Numbered from the stretch's first letter, positions 50,390-58,490 are shown. The stretch is 64,000 nt of DNA from Plantibacter sp. PA-3-X8 (GCF_003856975.1 NZ_CP033107.1:1364001-1428000), one strand, 5' to 3'. A program made the numbers and translations. Notes: generated from the letters alone by a model not told the origin.

Positions 50390-51052
50390 ATGACGACGCT
50401 CCGGGTCCACAATCTCGCCGTCTCGCTCGACGGGTTCGCCACGGGCGAGGGCCAGTCCTTCGAGACCCCCTTCGGCCACGCCCAGCACCGGCTCATGCAG
50501 TGGTTCTTCCCGACCCGCACCTTCGTGTCCATGAGCGGGCACGAGGACGAAGCGGTCGGCGCGGGGACGCGTGGGGTGGACGACGCGTTCGCAGCGGCCA
50601 CCGGTGACCGCATCGGCGTCGAGATCATGGGCCGGCGCAAGTTCGGTCCGCAGCTCGGACCGTGGGAGGACGAGAGTTGGCGGGGATGGTGGGGCGAGGA
50701 ACCGCCGTTCCACACGCCGGTCGTCGTGCTGACCCACCATGAACGCCCGGACCTGGTGGTCGGTGAGACGACGTTCCTCTTCCGTGACCTGTCCGCCGTC
50801 GACGCGTTGTCGTTCGCGACGTCGCTCGCCGACGGACTCGACGTCCGTCTCGGCGGAGGACCGACGACGGTCCGCCAGTTCCTCGCGGCCGACCTCGTCG
50901 ACCATCTCCATGTGGTCGTCGTCCCGATCCTGCTCGGTCGTGGGGTGCGGCTCTGGGACGGGCTCGAAGGCCTCGAGGAGCGGTTCACGGTCGAGGTGAC
51001 CGCATCACCGAGTGGCGTCGTGCATTATGTGTTCGCGCGGAAGCCGCGCTGA
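50390..51052 (+). CDS. Dihydrofolate reductase/RibD-C-domain family protein
   Basis: This 220-aa RibD_C-type protein (a DHFR-fold NADPH reductase-like family, usually of unknown substrate) starts MTTLRVHNLAVSLDGFATG. IGVEIMGRRKFGPQLGPW, VVVLTHHERPDLVVGETTFLF, and GLDVRLGGGPTTVRQFLAADLVDHLHVVVVPILLGRGVRLW match the family's C-terminal GG-x-x-x-x-x-QF and 'P-x-L-x-G-x-G' elements. True folate reduction is not implied. ATG 50390 is chosen over a GTG two codons upstream. Confidence 0.86.
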   Translation: MTTLRVHNLAVSLDGFATGEGQSFETPFGHAQHRLMQWFFPTRTFVSMSGHEDEAVGAGTRGVDDAFAAATGDRIGVEIMGRRKFGPQLGPWEDESWRGWWGEEPPFHTPVVVLTHHERPDLVVGETTFLFRDLSAVDALSFATSLADGLDVRLGGGPTTVRQFLAADLVDHLHVVVVPILLGRGVRLWDGLEGLEERFTVEVTASPSGVVHYVFARKPR

Positions 51053-51079
51053 AGGTCGACCGGGGCCGGTGACCGGGCC

Positions 51080-51820
51080 TCAGAGCTCGAGGCGTCGCTC
51101 CACGATGTCGCGGGCGACGTCGGCCAGGGCACGACGTCCGCCGCGAGCGTGCTTCCGGATGCGCTCGAAGGCCTCTTCGACCGAGATCGCGGCGGTGTAG
51201 GCGACGACGCCCTTCGCCTGCTCGATGACGACCCTGGACTGCAGCGCGGACTCCAGCTGCTCGCGGGTCGCGTCACTCTCGCGGAGGGTCCGCTCGTGCA
51301 GGATCCCGATGGTCGCGACGTCGGCCATCGCCTGTGCGGCCTGGGACTCGAACCGGTCGAGGGCTTCCGGAGTCGTGCGGAACAGGTTGAGGGTGCCGAT
51401 GGTGGTCCGGCGGAGTCGCAGCGGGAAGGCATGAGCCGACCGGAATCCCGCGGTCGCCGCGACCTCGGCGAATCTCGGCCAGTCGGCTGCGACCGCGGCG
51501 ATCTCGGGGATCGACACCGGCGTCGCATCACGGAAGCTGTCGATGCAGGGGCCTTCGTCCGCGCTCAGCTGGATAAGTTCGACGAGCTTCCCGGACTCGC
51601 TCGTCGACGCGATCAGTTCGAGATCACCGTTCGGGTCGGCCAGGAGGATGCCCGAGGCCTGGACGTCGAGGAGGTCCACGGTCGCGTCGACGAGGGTCTG
51701 GAGCAGGTCGACGACGTCGTACTCGTCCACCAGGGTGTCGGCGAGCGTCGCGAACACGTCGAGGAGGGCGGTCGAGTGACGGAGCTCGGAGCCGGTCCCG
51801 TCGTCGCCGCGCGCGCTCAT
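51080..51820 (-). CDS. GAF-ANTAR antiterminator regulator, typical
   Basis: This 246-aa protein has a GAF domain (about 20-165: LLDVFATLADTLVDEYDVVDLLQTLVDATVDLLDVQASGILLADPNGDLELIAST, then GPCIDSFRDATPV) followed by a C-terminal ANTAR domain. The ANTAR domain reads LESALQSRVVIEQAKGVVAYTAAISVEEAFERIRKHARGGRRALADVARDIV, the standard three-helix RNA-binding pattern with VIEQAKG. Such proteins prevent transcription termination at leader hairpins. Its ATG overlaps the stop of a second GAF-ANTAR gene, so the two are co-expressed. Confidence 0.93.
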   Translation of the reverse strand: MSARGDDGTGSELRHSTALLDVFATLADTLVDEYDVVDLLQTLVDATVDLLDVQASGILLADPNGDLELIASTSESGKLVELIQLSADEGPCIDSFRDATPVSIPEIAAVAADWPRFAEVAATAGFRSAHAFPLRLRRTTIGTLNLFRTTPEALDRFESQAAQAMADVATIGILHERTLRESDATREQLESALQSRVVIEQAKGVVAYTAAISVEEAFERIRKHARGGRRALADVARDIVERRLEL

Positions 51821-52521
51821 CGCTCGTCTTCGATCGTGTCGTCGCGCAGCACGTAGCCGGTGCGACGTTCGAGGATGTCCTCGGCGACGTCCGACATCGA
51901 GCGGTTCTGGGCGAAGGCCTGAGCTTGGATCAGCAGGTGGGCGTCGTCGGGCGTGAGGCCGAGTTGCGCGATCACGAACCCGGTCGCCTGATGGATCCGT
52001 CGTCGGGCGTGGGGCTTCAGCTGCGTCGTGTCGGGAAGGCTCGCGAGTTCGAGGGTGCGTCGGAGCACGTACCGGCTGAGCGGGCGGGTGAGGGACATCA
52101 TGTCCTCGACCGCCTGCGCGTCCAGCGTGCGCTCCTCGGTGTCGTACAGCTCGACCGCGCCCACCTGGAGCGGCCCGACGCGGAGGGGGAAGGCGAAGAT
52201 GGAGCCGACCGCGTGGTCGCGGATCGCCTCGGTGAACGACGGCCAGGAGTCGTAGCCGTTCCGCTTGACGGCCTCCTCGAGCACCGGGCGGCCGCTGCCG
52301 ACGGCGTCCCAGCAGGGGCCCTCGGAGAGGTCGAACTGCAGCTCGTCGATGAGCGCGATCTGCTCGTCGCTCGCGGCGATCGTCTCGGGGCTCAGGGTGT
52401 CGCCGAGCGTCGCGATCGAGACGCCGCTGAGGGGCATGAGCCGGAGGATCGGCTCCACCAGCTGGTCGTCCTCGTCGACCCGGTCGAGTGCGCTGTACAC
52501 GATGGCGAAGGTGTCGCTCAT
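51817..52521 (-). CDS. GAF-ANTAR regulator, divergent
   Basis: This 234-aa protein has a GAF domain (about 20-160; LSEGPCWDAVGSGRPVLEEAV, then IFAFPLRVGPLQVGAVELYD) and a C-terminal ANTAR-like helical domain (PHARRRIHQATGFVIAQLGLTPDDAHLLIQAQAFAQNRSMSDVAEDILERR). VIEQAKG is replaced by RIHQATG, so RNA binding may be altered. The gene starts 208 bp from the divergent SDR operon and overlaps the following GAF-ANTAR gene. A heteromeric pair is plausible. Confidence 0.9.
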   Translation of the reverse strand: MSDTFAIVYSALDRVDEDDQLVEPILRLMPLSGVSIATLGDTLSPETIAASDEQIALIDELQFDLSEGPCWDAVGSGRPVLEEAVKRNGYDSWPSFTEAIRDHAVGSIFAFPLRVGPLQVGAVELYDTEERTLDAQAVEDMMSLTRPLSRYVLRRTLELASLPDTTQLKPHARRRIHQATGFVIAQLGLTPDDAHLLIQAQAFAQNRSMSDVAEDILERRTGYVLRDDTIEDER

Positions 52522-52658
52522 GTCCGCATTCCTTCCGGGCTCAAGGGTGGTCTCCGCTCATCGTACGGCTATCCCGCTGCGATCGCCGGGTGGCGATCCG
52601 TCCTGCCTGGGAAAGCAAGGGGCCGCCTTGGCGGGGTGGATTCGCCTAACGTGGCGTC

Positions 52659-52733
52659 ATGCCTCTGACGACGACAACCTCTCCGCGCCCCTCCGCCCAC
52701 CGGTCCGCAGCAACCGATCGGTCGGCGCGATGA
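52659..52733 (+). CDS. 24-codon leader ORF coupled to the SDR gene
   Basis: ATG 52659 opens a 24-codon frame encoding a Ser/Thr/Arg-rich peptide (MPLTTTTSPRPSAHRSAATD, then RSAR). Its TGA overlaps the SDR ATG (ATGA). It could be a regulatory leader peptide setting SDR translation, or the SDR gene could simply lack a good ribosome-binding site and reuse ribosomes from this frame. Two hairpins (52581-52598 and 52623-52634) lie just upstream. There is no homologue to support it. Confidence 0.35.
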   Translation: MPLTTTTSPRPSAHRSAATDRSAR

Positions 52734-53728
52734 GCCGCGGGGTCGCCGTCGTCACCGGCGGAACCGCAGGGCTCGGTCGTGCGACCGTCCGTGAACTCGC
52801 GAAGCGCGGCTGGGACGTCGCGGTGCTGGCGCGTGGCGAGGACGGACTCGATGCGACCATCGCCGAGGTCGAGCAGGCCGGGCGTCGTGCTCTCGCGGTG
52901 CCGACGGACGTCGCCGACCGGGAGGCCGTCGAGCAGGCGGCGGACCGGGTCGAGGCGGAACTCGGACCGATCGAGCTGTGGGTGAACTGCGCCATGGTCG
53001 GCGTCTTCGGGGACTTCCTCACGACCGAACCGGCGGACTTCGAGCGTGCCGTGGCGGTCAACTTCTTCGGCTTCGTCAACGGCACCAGGGCCGCCCTCTC
53101 GCGAATGACGCCGCGCGATCGTGGACACCTGATCCAGGTCGGTTCCGCCCTCGCCCACCGCGGCATCCCGCTGCAGGCCGCGTACTGCGGGTCCAAGTTC
53201 GGCGCCCGAGGCTTCACGGAGTCGGTGACCGCCGAACTGCTCCACGACGGCAGCAACGTCAAGCTCTCGACCGTGGACATGCCGGCGCTCAACACCATCC
53301 AGTTCAGCTGGGTGAAGTCGCAGCTGCCCGAGCACCCGCAGCCGGTGCCGCCGATCTACCAGCCCGAGGTCGGTGCGACCGCCATCGCCGACGTCGCAGA
53401 CCGACCGAGGCGACGCACTTGGGTGGGGGAGTCCACCGTCGGCACGATCCTCGGCGACCGCTTCGCCGGAGGATTCCTCGACTGGTTCCTCGCCAGGACC
53501 GGGTACTCCGGCCAGCTCGCGCCGGACAAGCACGACCCGCGCATGCCCGACAACGTCTACACGCCCGCCCCCGGTGACCACGGCGCTCGTGGCGTGTTCA
53601 GCGACAAGGCCCACTCGTGGAGCCCGCAGACCTGGGCGATCCGCCACCGGCGGGCCGTGTACGCGACCGCCGCCGGCACCCTCGCAGCGGGTGTCGCCCT
53701 GGTGGCCGGCGCGGCGAAGCGGCGCTGA
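52730..53728 (+). CDS. SDR-family oxidoreductase
   Basis: This 332-aa classical SDR has GVAVVTGGTAGLGRATVRELAKRGWDVAVLARGE, D in VPTDVAD, NCAMVGVFGD, catalytic S in HLIQVGSALAHRG, YCGSKFG (Y/K pair) and a long C-terminal extension (about 230-332). The extension contains YQPEVGATAIADVADRPRRRTWVGESTVGTILGDRFAGGFLDW and a hydrophobic end, AVYATAAGTLAAGVALVAG. This C-terminal layout is seen in stand-alone actinobacterial stress-associated SDRs. It heads a run of genes to 56.8 kb. Confidence 0.9.
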   Translation: MSRGVAVVTGGTAGLGRATVRELAKRGWDVAVLARGEDGLDATIAEVEQAGRRALAVPTDVADREAVEQAADRVEAELGPIELWVNCAMVGVFGDFLTTEPADFERAVAVNFFGFVNGTRAALSRMTPRDRGHLIQVGSALAHRGIPLQAAYCGSKFGARGFTESVTAELLHDGSNVKLSTVDMPALNTIQFSWVKSQLPEHPQPVPPIYQPEVGATAIADVADRPRRRTWVGESTVGTILGDRFAGGFLDWFLARTGYSGQLAPDKHDPRMPDNVYTPAPGDHGARGVFSDKAHSWSPQTWAIRHRRAVYATAAGTLAAGVALVAGAAKRR

Positions 53729-53733
53729 GCACG

Positions 53734-55212
53734 ATGGCGCGGCGCGAGCAGTTCGACGCGGTGGTCGTCGGCGCGGGTCCCAACGGGCTTGCGGCCGCGG
53801 TGACCCTCGCCAGGGCCGGCCTGCACGTGCAGGTGGTCGAGCGGGGCGACACGATCGGTGGTGGTGCCAGGACCGCCGAGCTGACGTTGCCCGGCTTCCA
53901 CCACGACATCTGCTCCGCAGTCCACCCGATGGCACTCGCCTCCGGGTTCTTCCGGTCCTTCGGCCTCGAGCGCCGTATCGACCTCGTCGTGCCGGAGATC
54001 TCCTACGCCCACCCGCTCGACGGTGGCCGGGCCGGGATCGCCTACCGCGACATCGACCGCACGGCCGACGCCCTCGGACGCGACGGCGAGGCCTGGCGCT
54101 CGCTCATGGGCCCGCTCGCCGCCGACGCCGACCGCGTCTCGCAGTTCACCGGTGGCAAGCTCCTGCAGGTGCCGCGCCACCCGGTCACGGTCGCGCGCTT
54201 CGGCCTCCGCGCGCTCGAGCAGGGCAGTCCCGCCTGGAACCTCCGGTTCCGTGAGGAGACCGCTCCGGCGATGCTCAGCGGTGTTGCCGCCCACTCCATC
54301 CGGCCGATGCCGAGCCTGTCCACCTCGGCCGCCGCCCTGTCGCTCGGCGCGTATGCGCACGCCCGCGGTTGGCCCATCCCCGTCGGCGGCAGCCAGGCGA
54401 TCGTCGACGCGCTCGCGGCCGACCTGCTGGCCCACGGCGGTGAGATCGTCATCGGAACCGAGGTGCGCTCCATCGACGAACTGCCGTCCGCCCGCGCCGT
54501 CCTGTTCGACACGACGCCGAAGGCGCTCGCCGAGATCGCGGGCAGCCGACTGCCCGACGCGTACCTCCGTCGTCTCTCCCGGTTCCGCTACGGCGACGGC
54601 GTGGCCAAGGTCGACTTCGCGCTCTCGGGCCCCGTCCCGTGGACGAACCCGGAACTGGCCCGGGCCGGCACGCTCCACCTCGGCGGCACCCGCCCGGAGA
54701 TCGCCGCGGCCGAGCGCGACGTCGCCCGCGGTCGGCACAGCGAGTCGCCCTACGTCCTCGTCTCGCAGCCCGACGTCGGCGATCCTGGTCGCGCTCCTGG
54801 TGACGCTCAGGTCCTCTGGGCGTACACGCACGTGCCGAGCGGGTCCGGTCTCGATCAGACCGAGGCGATCACCCGGCAGATCGAGCGGTTCGCGCCCGGG
54901 TTCCGTGACGTGATCCTGACGTCGGCGTCGATGACCGCCCGCGACATGGCGCGGTACAACCCGAACTACGTGCTCGGCGACATCGCGGCCGGCGCTGCGA
55001 GCTTCGCGCAGCTCGTCGCGCGTCCCGTGCTCTCGAACGACCCGTGGCGGACACCGACACCGGGGATCTTCCTCTGCTCCTCGTCGACTCCGCCCGGCCC
55101 TGGCGTCCACGGTCTCGCCGGCTGGCACGCCGCCCGCAGCGCCCTCCGCTCGGTCTTTGGCCGCGACCGCATGCCGTCGCTCGCGCCCGACCGACCGCGT
55201 CCGACCTCCTGA
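53734..55212 (+). CDS. FAD-dependent phytoene-desaturase-like oxidoreductase
   Basis: This 492-aa protein's N-terminal FAD fold VVVGAGPNGLAAAVTLARAGLHVQVVERGDTIGGGARTAEL (GxGxxG, GGxxR) is followed by FHHDICSAVHPMAL and a C-terminal dinucleotide-side motif GIFLCSSSTPPGPGVHGLAGWHAARSAL, typical of the crtI/NAD(P)-oxidoreductase superfamily. It starts 5 nt after the SDR stop. Likely a flavin oxidase or desaturase acting on a lipid or isoprenoid. No carotenoid genes are nearby, so the substrate is open. Confidence 0.9.
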   Translation: MARREQFDAVVVGAGPNGLAAAVTLARAGLHVQVVERGDTIGGGARTAELTLPGFHHDICSAVHPMALASGFFRSFGLERRIDLVVPEISYAHPLDGGRAGIAYRDIDRTADALGRDGEAWRSLMGPLAADADRVSQFTGGKLLQVPRHPVTVARFGLRALEQGSPAWNLRFREETAPAMLSGVAAHSIRPMPSLSTSAAALSLGAYAHARGWPIPVGGSQAIVDALAADLLAHGGEIVIGTEVRSIDELPSARAVLFDTTPKALAEIAGSRLPDAYLRRLSRFRYGDGVAKVDFALSGPVPWTNPELARAGTLHLGGTRPEIAAAERDVARGRHSESPYVLVSQPDVGDPGRAPGDAQVLWAYTHVPSGSGLDQTEAITRQIERFAPGFRDVILTSASMTARDMARYNPNYVLGDIAAGAASFAQLVARPVLSNDPWRTPTPGIFLCSSSTPPGPGVHGLAGWHAARSALRSVFGRDRMPSLAPDRPRPTS

Positions 55213-55245
55213 CCTCGTCCCTGCTCCAGCGAAAGGAACACCACC

Positions 55246-55827
55246 GTGTCCCACACCACTCGGATCCTCGACTGCCCGCCCGACCGTGTCTTCGCCGTCC
55301 TCGCCGACGGCTGGCTTTTCCCGGCGTGGGTGGTCGGCGCGTCCCGCATGCGCGACGTCGGTGACCGGTGGCCACACGTGGGCGGGAAGCTGCACCACTC
55401 CTTCGGTGTCTGGCCGGCGGTGCTGAACGACGAGACGACCGTGCTCCAGTGGGATGCTCCGCACCGGTTCGTCATCCAGCCGAAGGGGTGGCCGCTCGGT
55501 GAGGCCCGCGTCGCGGTCGAAGTCGAGCCGCACGAGCGCGGGTGCATCGTCCACCTGCATGAGCACGCCGTCACAGGCCCTGGTGCGCTGATCCCGGTCT
55601 GGCTCCTCGACATCGGGCTGCACATCCGCAACATCGAGACGCTGCGCCGACTCGCCCACCTCGCCGAGGGCGGCGCCGGCGGCACCCACCTGGTCGAGGC
55701 GGCCGAGCCGACGGCCGAAGATCGGAAGCGCGCCGAGTTCCCGAAGCGATCGTTGTTCGCGCGGGCGGCGTCGGTCCTCGTCGTCGCCGTGCCGGTGGTC
55801 GCGGTGGCGCGCAAGCTCGCCCGCTGA
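55246..55827 (+). CDS. SRPBCC-superfamily protein
   Basis: This 193-aa START-like lipid/ligand-binding domain protein starts at GTG 55246 after AAAGGAACACC: TRILDCPPDRVFAVLADGWLFPAWVVGASRMRDVGDRWPHVGGKLHHSFGVWPAVLNDETTVLQWDAPHRFVIQPKGWPLGEARV, then VEVEPHERGCIVHLHEHAVTGPG. A C-terminal hydrophobic stretch, SVLVVAVPVVAVARKLAR, may anchor it to the membrane. It lies between the FAD oxidoreductase and DUF6328 genes and is likely in the same transcript. Confidence 0.9.
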   Translation: MSHTTRILDCPPDRVFAVLADGWLFPAWVVGASRMRDVGDRWPHVGGKLHHSFGVWPAVLNDETTVLQWDAPHRFVIQPKGWPLGEARVAVEVEPHERGCIVHLHEHAVTGPGALIPVWLLDIGLHIRNIETLRRLAHLAEGGAGGTHLVEAAEPTAEDRKRAEFPKRSLFARAASVLVVAVPVVAVARKLAR

Positions 55828-55839
55828 CGGTGTCCGGTC

Positions 55840-56346
55840 ATGCCCGCCGCAAGTGATCCGGCCGACGCCCTGCCCGGGGACGGGCGAGACGAGACGCTGA
55901 ACGAGCGATCCGACCGCAACTGGTCGGAGCTGCTGCAGGAGTTCCGTGTCCTGCAGACGGGCACGCAGATCCTCGCGGGCTTCCTGCTGACGCTGCCGTT
56001 CCAGCCGCGGTTCACCGAGCTCAGTGGATTCGATCATGTGCTGTACCTCGTCCTCGTGGTCCTGGCAGTGACGGTCACGCTCCTCGCGCTCGCCCCGGTG
56101 ATCATGCACCGGTTGGTGTTCCGGCAGCTGGCGAAGCCACAGCTGGTGCGGCTGTCCAGCAGCATCCTCATGGTGTGTCTCGGGGCGGCGTCGCTGCTGT
56201 TCGCGGGGATCGTCCTGTTCGTCTTCGACTTCGTCGTGTCGCCCGCGGTCGGCTTGTGGGCGGGTGGGGTCGTGGTCGTCGTCATCGGGCTGGTGTGGAT
56301 CGTCGGCCCGCGCCTGATCCGGGGTGCGCGCGACCGCGTGTCCTGA
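55840..56346 (+). CDS. DUF6328 membrane protein
   Basis: This 168-aa protein has four membrane helices. A charged N-terminus (DGRDETLNERSDRNWSELLQEFRVLQTGTQILAGFLLTLPFQPRF) leads into helix 1 (45-60); further helices lie at about 68-92, 108-130 and 138-158. The segment NWSELLQEFRVLQTGTQILAGFLL is the DUF6328 signature. In many actinobacteria it belongs to a sigma-factor-driven general stress set; here it follows the SRPBCC gene by 12 bp. Confidence 0.9.
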   Translation: MPAASDPADALPGDGRDETLNERSDRNWSELLQEFRVLQTGTQILAGFLLTLPFQPRFTELSGFDHVLYLVLVVLAVTVTLLALAPVIMHRLVFRQLAKPQLVRLSSSILMVCLGAASLLFAGIVLFVFDFVVSPAVGLWAGGVVVVVIGLVWIVGPRLIRGARDRVS

Positions 56347-56386
56347 GGAGATCGACGCGCCCGCGGTGAGCCCCGAGAATGGGACG

Positions 56387-56809
56387 ATGCCCGAAACCTG
56401 CACCTTCTGCCGCATCCTGCGTGACGAGCCCGCCGACGTCACCTGGGTGGAACGCGAGGACGAGGCGGTCGCTTTCCGGCCGTTGCCCGAGTCGGAGCTC
56501 GCGCCCGGCCACACCCTGGTGGTGCCGCGGGCGCACAGCGTCGGCCTGCTCGACGCCGATCCGCGAGCCCTGCAGGCGACGACCGCCCTCGCTCAGCGGG
56601 TGGGACGCGCGATGCGGGCGGCGCTCGGCGCGACCGGGGTCGTCGTGCTGAGTGCGTCCGGTGCCGATGCCGGGCAGAGCGTCCCCCACCTCCATCTCCA
56701 CGTCGTGCCGTGCTGGGACGACGACGGGGTCACGTTCTGGCCCGAGGGTCGCTCGAAGCACCGGGTCGACGGCGACCCGCACGAGCTCCTCGCGGAGATG
56801 TTCGAGTAG
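56387..56809 (+). CDS. HIT-family nucleotide hydrolase
   Basis: This 140-aa protein has the zinc-site opening CTFCRILRDEPAD, the Fhit/HINT core VAFRPLPESELAPGHTLVVPRAHSVGLLDAD, and the histidine triad HLHLHVVP, in which the second histidine is the nucleophile. The HINT branch hydrolyses AMP-lysine-type phosphoramidates. ATG 56387 (MPETCTFC) is selected; the longer frame overlaps the DUF6328 stop. It is the last gene of the run from 52.7 kb. Confidence 0.93.
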   Translation: MPETCTFCRILRDEPADVTWVEREDEAVAFRPLPESELAPGHTLVVPRAHSVGLLDADPRALQATTALAQRVGRAMRAALGATGVVVLSASGADAGQSVPHLHLHVVPCWDDDGVTFWPEGRSKHRVDGDPHELLAEMFE

Positions 56810-56831
56810 CCGGAGATCGCTGCTCCTTGAG

Positions 56832-56862
56832 TTGACCTCAAGACCGATTGAGGTTCTACGGT
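56832..56862 (+). promoter_or_regulatory. SoxR-type promoter of the flavin reductase gene
   Basis: A -35 TTGACC (56832-56837) and a -10 TACGGT (56857-56862) are separated by 19 bp, the long spacing typical of MerR-family promoters. The spacer holds CCTCAAGACCGATTGAGG (56836-56853), which keeps both arms of the established SoxR box CCTCAAGTTAACTTGAGG. The start codon lies at the expected transcription start, implying a leaderless mRNA. SoxR itself is not in this window. Confidence 0.8.
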
Positions 56863-56868
56863 TGAAGC

Positions 56869-57408
56869 ATGACCATTCCCACCACGCCGTCCGCTGATCC
56901 CGATGCCCTCGCCCGCGCAGCGACCGTCGACGGGTTCAAGACGGCGTTCCGTGACCACCCGGCGGGCGTCGCGCTGATCAGTGCCTCGACCGATCGTGGA
57001 GACGTCGGGTTGACGGCGTCATCGGTCGCGTCGGTGGCCGTCGACCCGCCGATGCTGTCCTTCTCGGTCACGCGGGCCACGGGGTCCGCGGGCGGACTGC
57101 TCAGTGCGGGGACGGTCGTCGTCCACCTCCTGGCCGACCACCACCTGGAGGTCGCGAAGGCGTTCGCCAAGACGGGGGAGCCGCGCTTCACCCCGGAACA
57201 GCACTGGGAGCGACTCGCGACCGGCGAGCCCTACCTGCCGAGTGCCCGTGCGGCACTGCGCTGCCGGATCGTGCAGACGGTCCCGGCCGGCAGCTCGATG
57301 CTCGTCATCGCCGAGGTGCTGGAGGTCATCCCGCCCGGCACCGACGCGCCGGCGCTCGTCTACCAGAACCGCAACTTCCACCGCGTGGAGTCCGACCCGC
57401 TCGGCTGA
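56869..57408 (+). CDS. Flavin reductase-like (FMN-binding split-barrel) protein
   Basis: This 179-aa protein is of the flavin-reductase-like family: FKTAFRDHPAGVALISASTDRGDVGLTASSVASVAVDPPMLSFSVTRATGSA, then VVHLLADHHLEVAKAFAKTGEPRFT. It reduces FMN/FAD with NAD(P)H, or serves a two-component monooxygenase. Control by a SoxR-type promoter suggests a response to redox-cycling compounds. Its TGA directly abuts the proline-dehydrogenase stop on the other strand (TGATCA), with no intergenic base. Confidence 0.9.
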   Translation: MTIPTTPSADPDALARAATVDGFKTAFRDHPAGVALISASTDRGDVGLTASSVASVAVDPPMLSFSVTRATGSAGGLLSAGTVVVHLLADHHLEVAKAFAKTGEPRFTPEQHWERLATGEPYLPSARAALRCRIVQTVPAGSSMLVIAEVLEVIPPGTDAPALVYQNRNFHRVESDPLG

Positions 57409-58371
57409 TCAGGCGAGGAGCGCGATCGGGCCGATGTCCGCGATCGCCTCGATGACCCGCTCGGGGTGCTCGGCGATCCGGTTGAGGACGTAGAGCCACC
57501 ACTCGGGTCCGTAGACGAGGTACTCGCGCGTTACGAACCCGCGGCGGTGGAGGTCGTCGAGCAGTTCGGTGCCGAGTCCCTGCAGCATCTCGAACTCCAC
57601 GTGCGGCTGGCGGAGGTCGTCGCCGAGCGCGCCCTCGAGTGCGGCGACGAGGTTCGCGTCGTGGGTAGCGATGTTGACCCGGTGACCCGACCCAACGAGT
57701 CGTGTGACCATGCTGATGTAGGCGGCGGTCATCGGCGCGGAGTCGCGGGGGTAGGCCACCTCGGTCGATTCGAGGAAGGCGCCCTTGACGACACGGATCG
57801 GCCCGGGCCGATGCAGCACGCGGTCGAGGTCCGCGGGGGTGCGGTGCAGTCTCGCCTGCAGGGTGATGCCGGTCTCCGGGAACCGGTCGGCGATCTGCTC
57901 GAAGAGCGACAGCACCAGGTCCGTGCGGTCGGAGCCTTCAGCGGAGATCATGAGCGAGGTGTCGGCGTCCCGGGCCGCCTGTGCGAGCGCCAGGCCGTTG
58001 CGCAGGCCGAGCTCGGGGGAGACGACGGAACCGATGTGGGAGAGGTCGAGCGAGATCGTCGCGGTCTGGTCGGATTCGCTGATCCGGCGGGCGAGGTCGA
58101 TGAACTCCGCGGTCTGTTCGTCGGCGACACGTGCGTCGCGGACCGACTCGCCGACGAGCTCGATGCTCCAGCGGTGTCCACGATCGGTGTTCGCTTCGAG
58201 GAGCCGCAAGGCCGAGGCCGCGTCCTCGCCGGCGATGTATCGCAGGGCGGCCCGCTTGGCGACGGCGGCGGCCTCCGGGTGGGCGAGGACTCGCGCTTTG
58301 AGGTCCTCGTCGAGGGCCCAGGCTCGCAGGGTGTCGGCGGCGCGCGACAGCGTCTCGTCGTTCATCAGCAT
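57409..58371 (-). CDS. Proline dehydrogenase-family protein
   Basis: This 320-aa single-domain PRODH (PutB-like) barrel oxidises proline to 1-pyrroline-5-carboxylate using FAD. Family stretches are ATISLDLSHIGSVV, ISAEGSDRTD, ITLQARLHRTPADLDRVL, IRVVKGAFLEST, NIATHDANLV, EFEMLQGLGTELLDDLHRRGF and YGPEWWLYVLNRIAEHPERV. The catalytic arginine pair usually written YxxRRxxE appears altered near LNRIAEHP, so the substrate could differ. No P5C dehydrogenase gene is adjacent. Confidence 0.85.
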   Translation of the reverse strand: MLMNDETLSRAADTLRAWALDEDLKARVLAHPEAAAVAKRAALRYIAGEDAASALRLLEANTDRGHRWSIELVGESVRDARVADEQTAEFIDLARRISESDQTATISLDLSHIGSVVSPELGLRNGLALAQAARDADTSLMISAEGSDRTDLVLSLFEQIADRFPETGITLQARLHRTPADLDRVLHRPGPIRVVKGAFLESTEVAYPRDSAPMTAAYISMVTRLVGSGHRVNIATHDANLVAALEGALGDDLRQPHVEFEMLQGLGTELLDDLHRRGFVTREYLVYGPEWWLYVLNRIAEHPERVIEAIADIGPIALLA

Positions 58372-58410
58372 GCTTCGACCCTATCCAGTCCTGGGTGGCG
58401 GTCCGGACGG

Positions 58411-58461
58411 CACCGGGGTCTGAGCTGCACCGGGGTCTGGGCTGCGTCGAGGTCTGGGCTG
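58411..58461. repeat. Three tandem 17-bp repeats
   Basis: CACCGGGGTCTGAGCTG, CACCGGGGTCTGGGCTG and CGTCGAGGTCTGGGCTG follow one another without spacing, in the 119-bp divergent gap between the proline dehydrogenase (start 58371) and YdeI-type (start 58491) genes. They could vary in number between strains or affect either promoter. Confidence 0.85.
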
Positions 58462-58490
58462 CGTCGCCTGTGCGCGCTACGCTCGCTCAC

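Noticed and set aside
52581..52634. Two hairpins upstream of the SDR operon considered as an ANTAR antitermination target
   Set aside because: Known ANTAR targets carry hexanucleotide loops with A at position 1 and G at position 4. These stems have a GGGT tetraloop and a 2-nt centre, so the motif is not met. Kept only as an idea within the operon finding.
57409..58371. Calling the gene putA (bifunctional)
   Set aside because: The length is 320 aa with only the proline dehydrogenase barrel; the aldehyde dehydrogenase half is absent.
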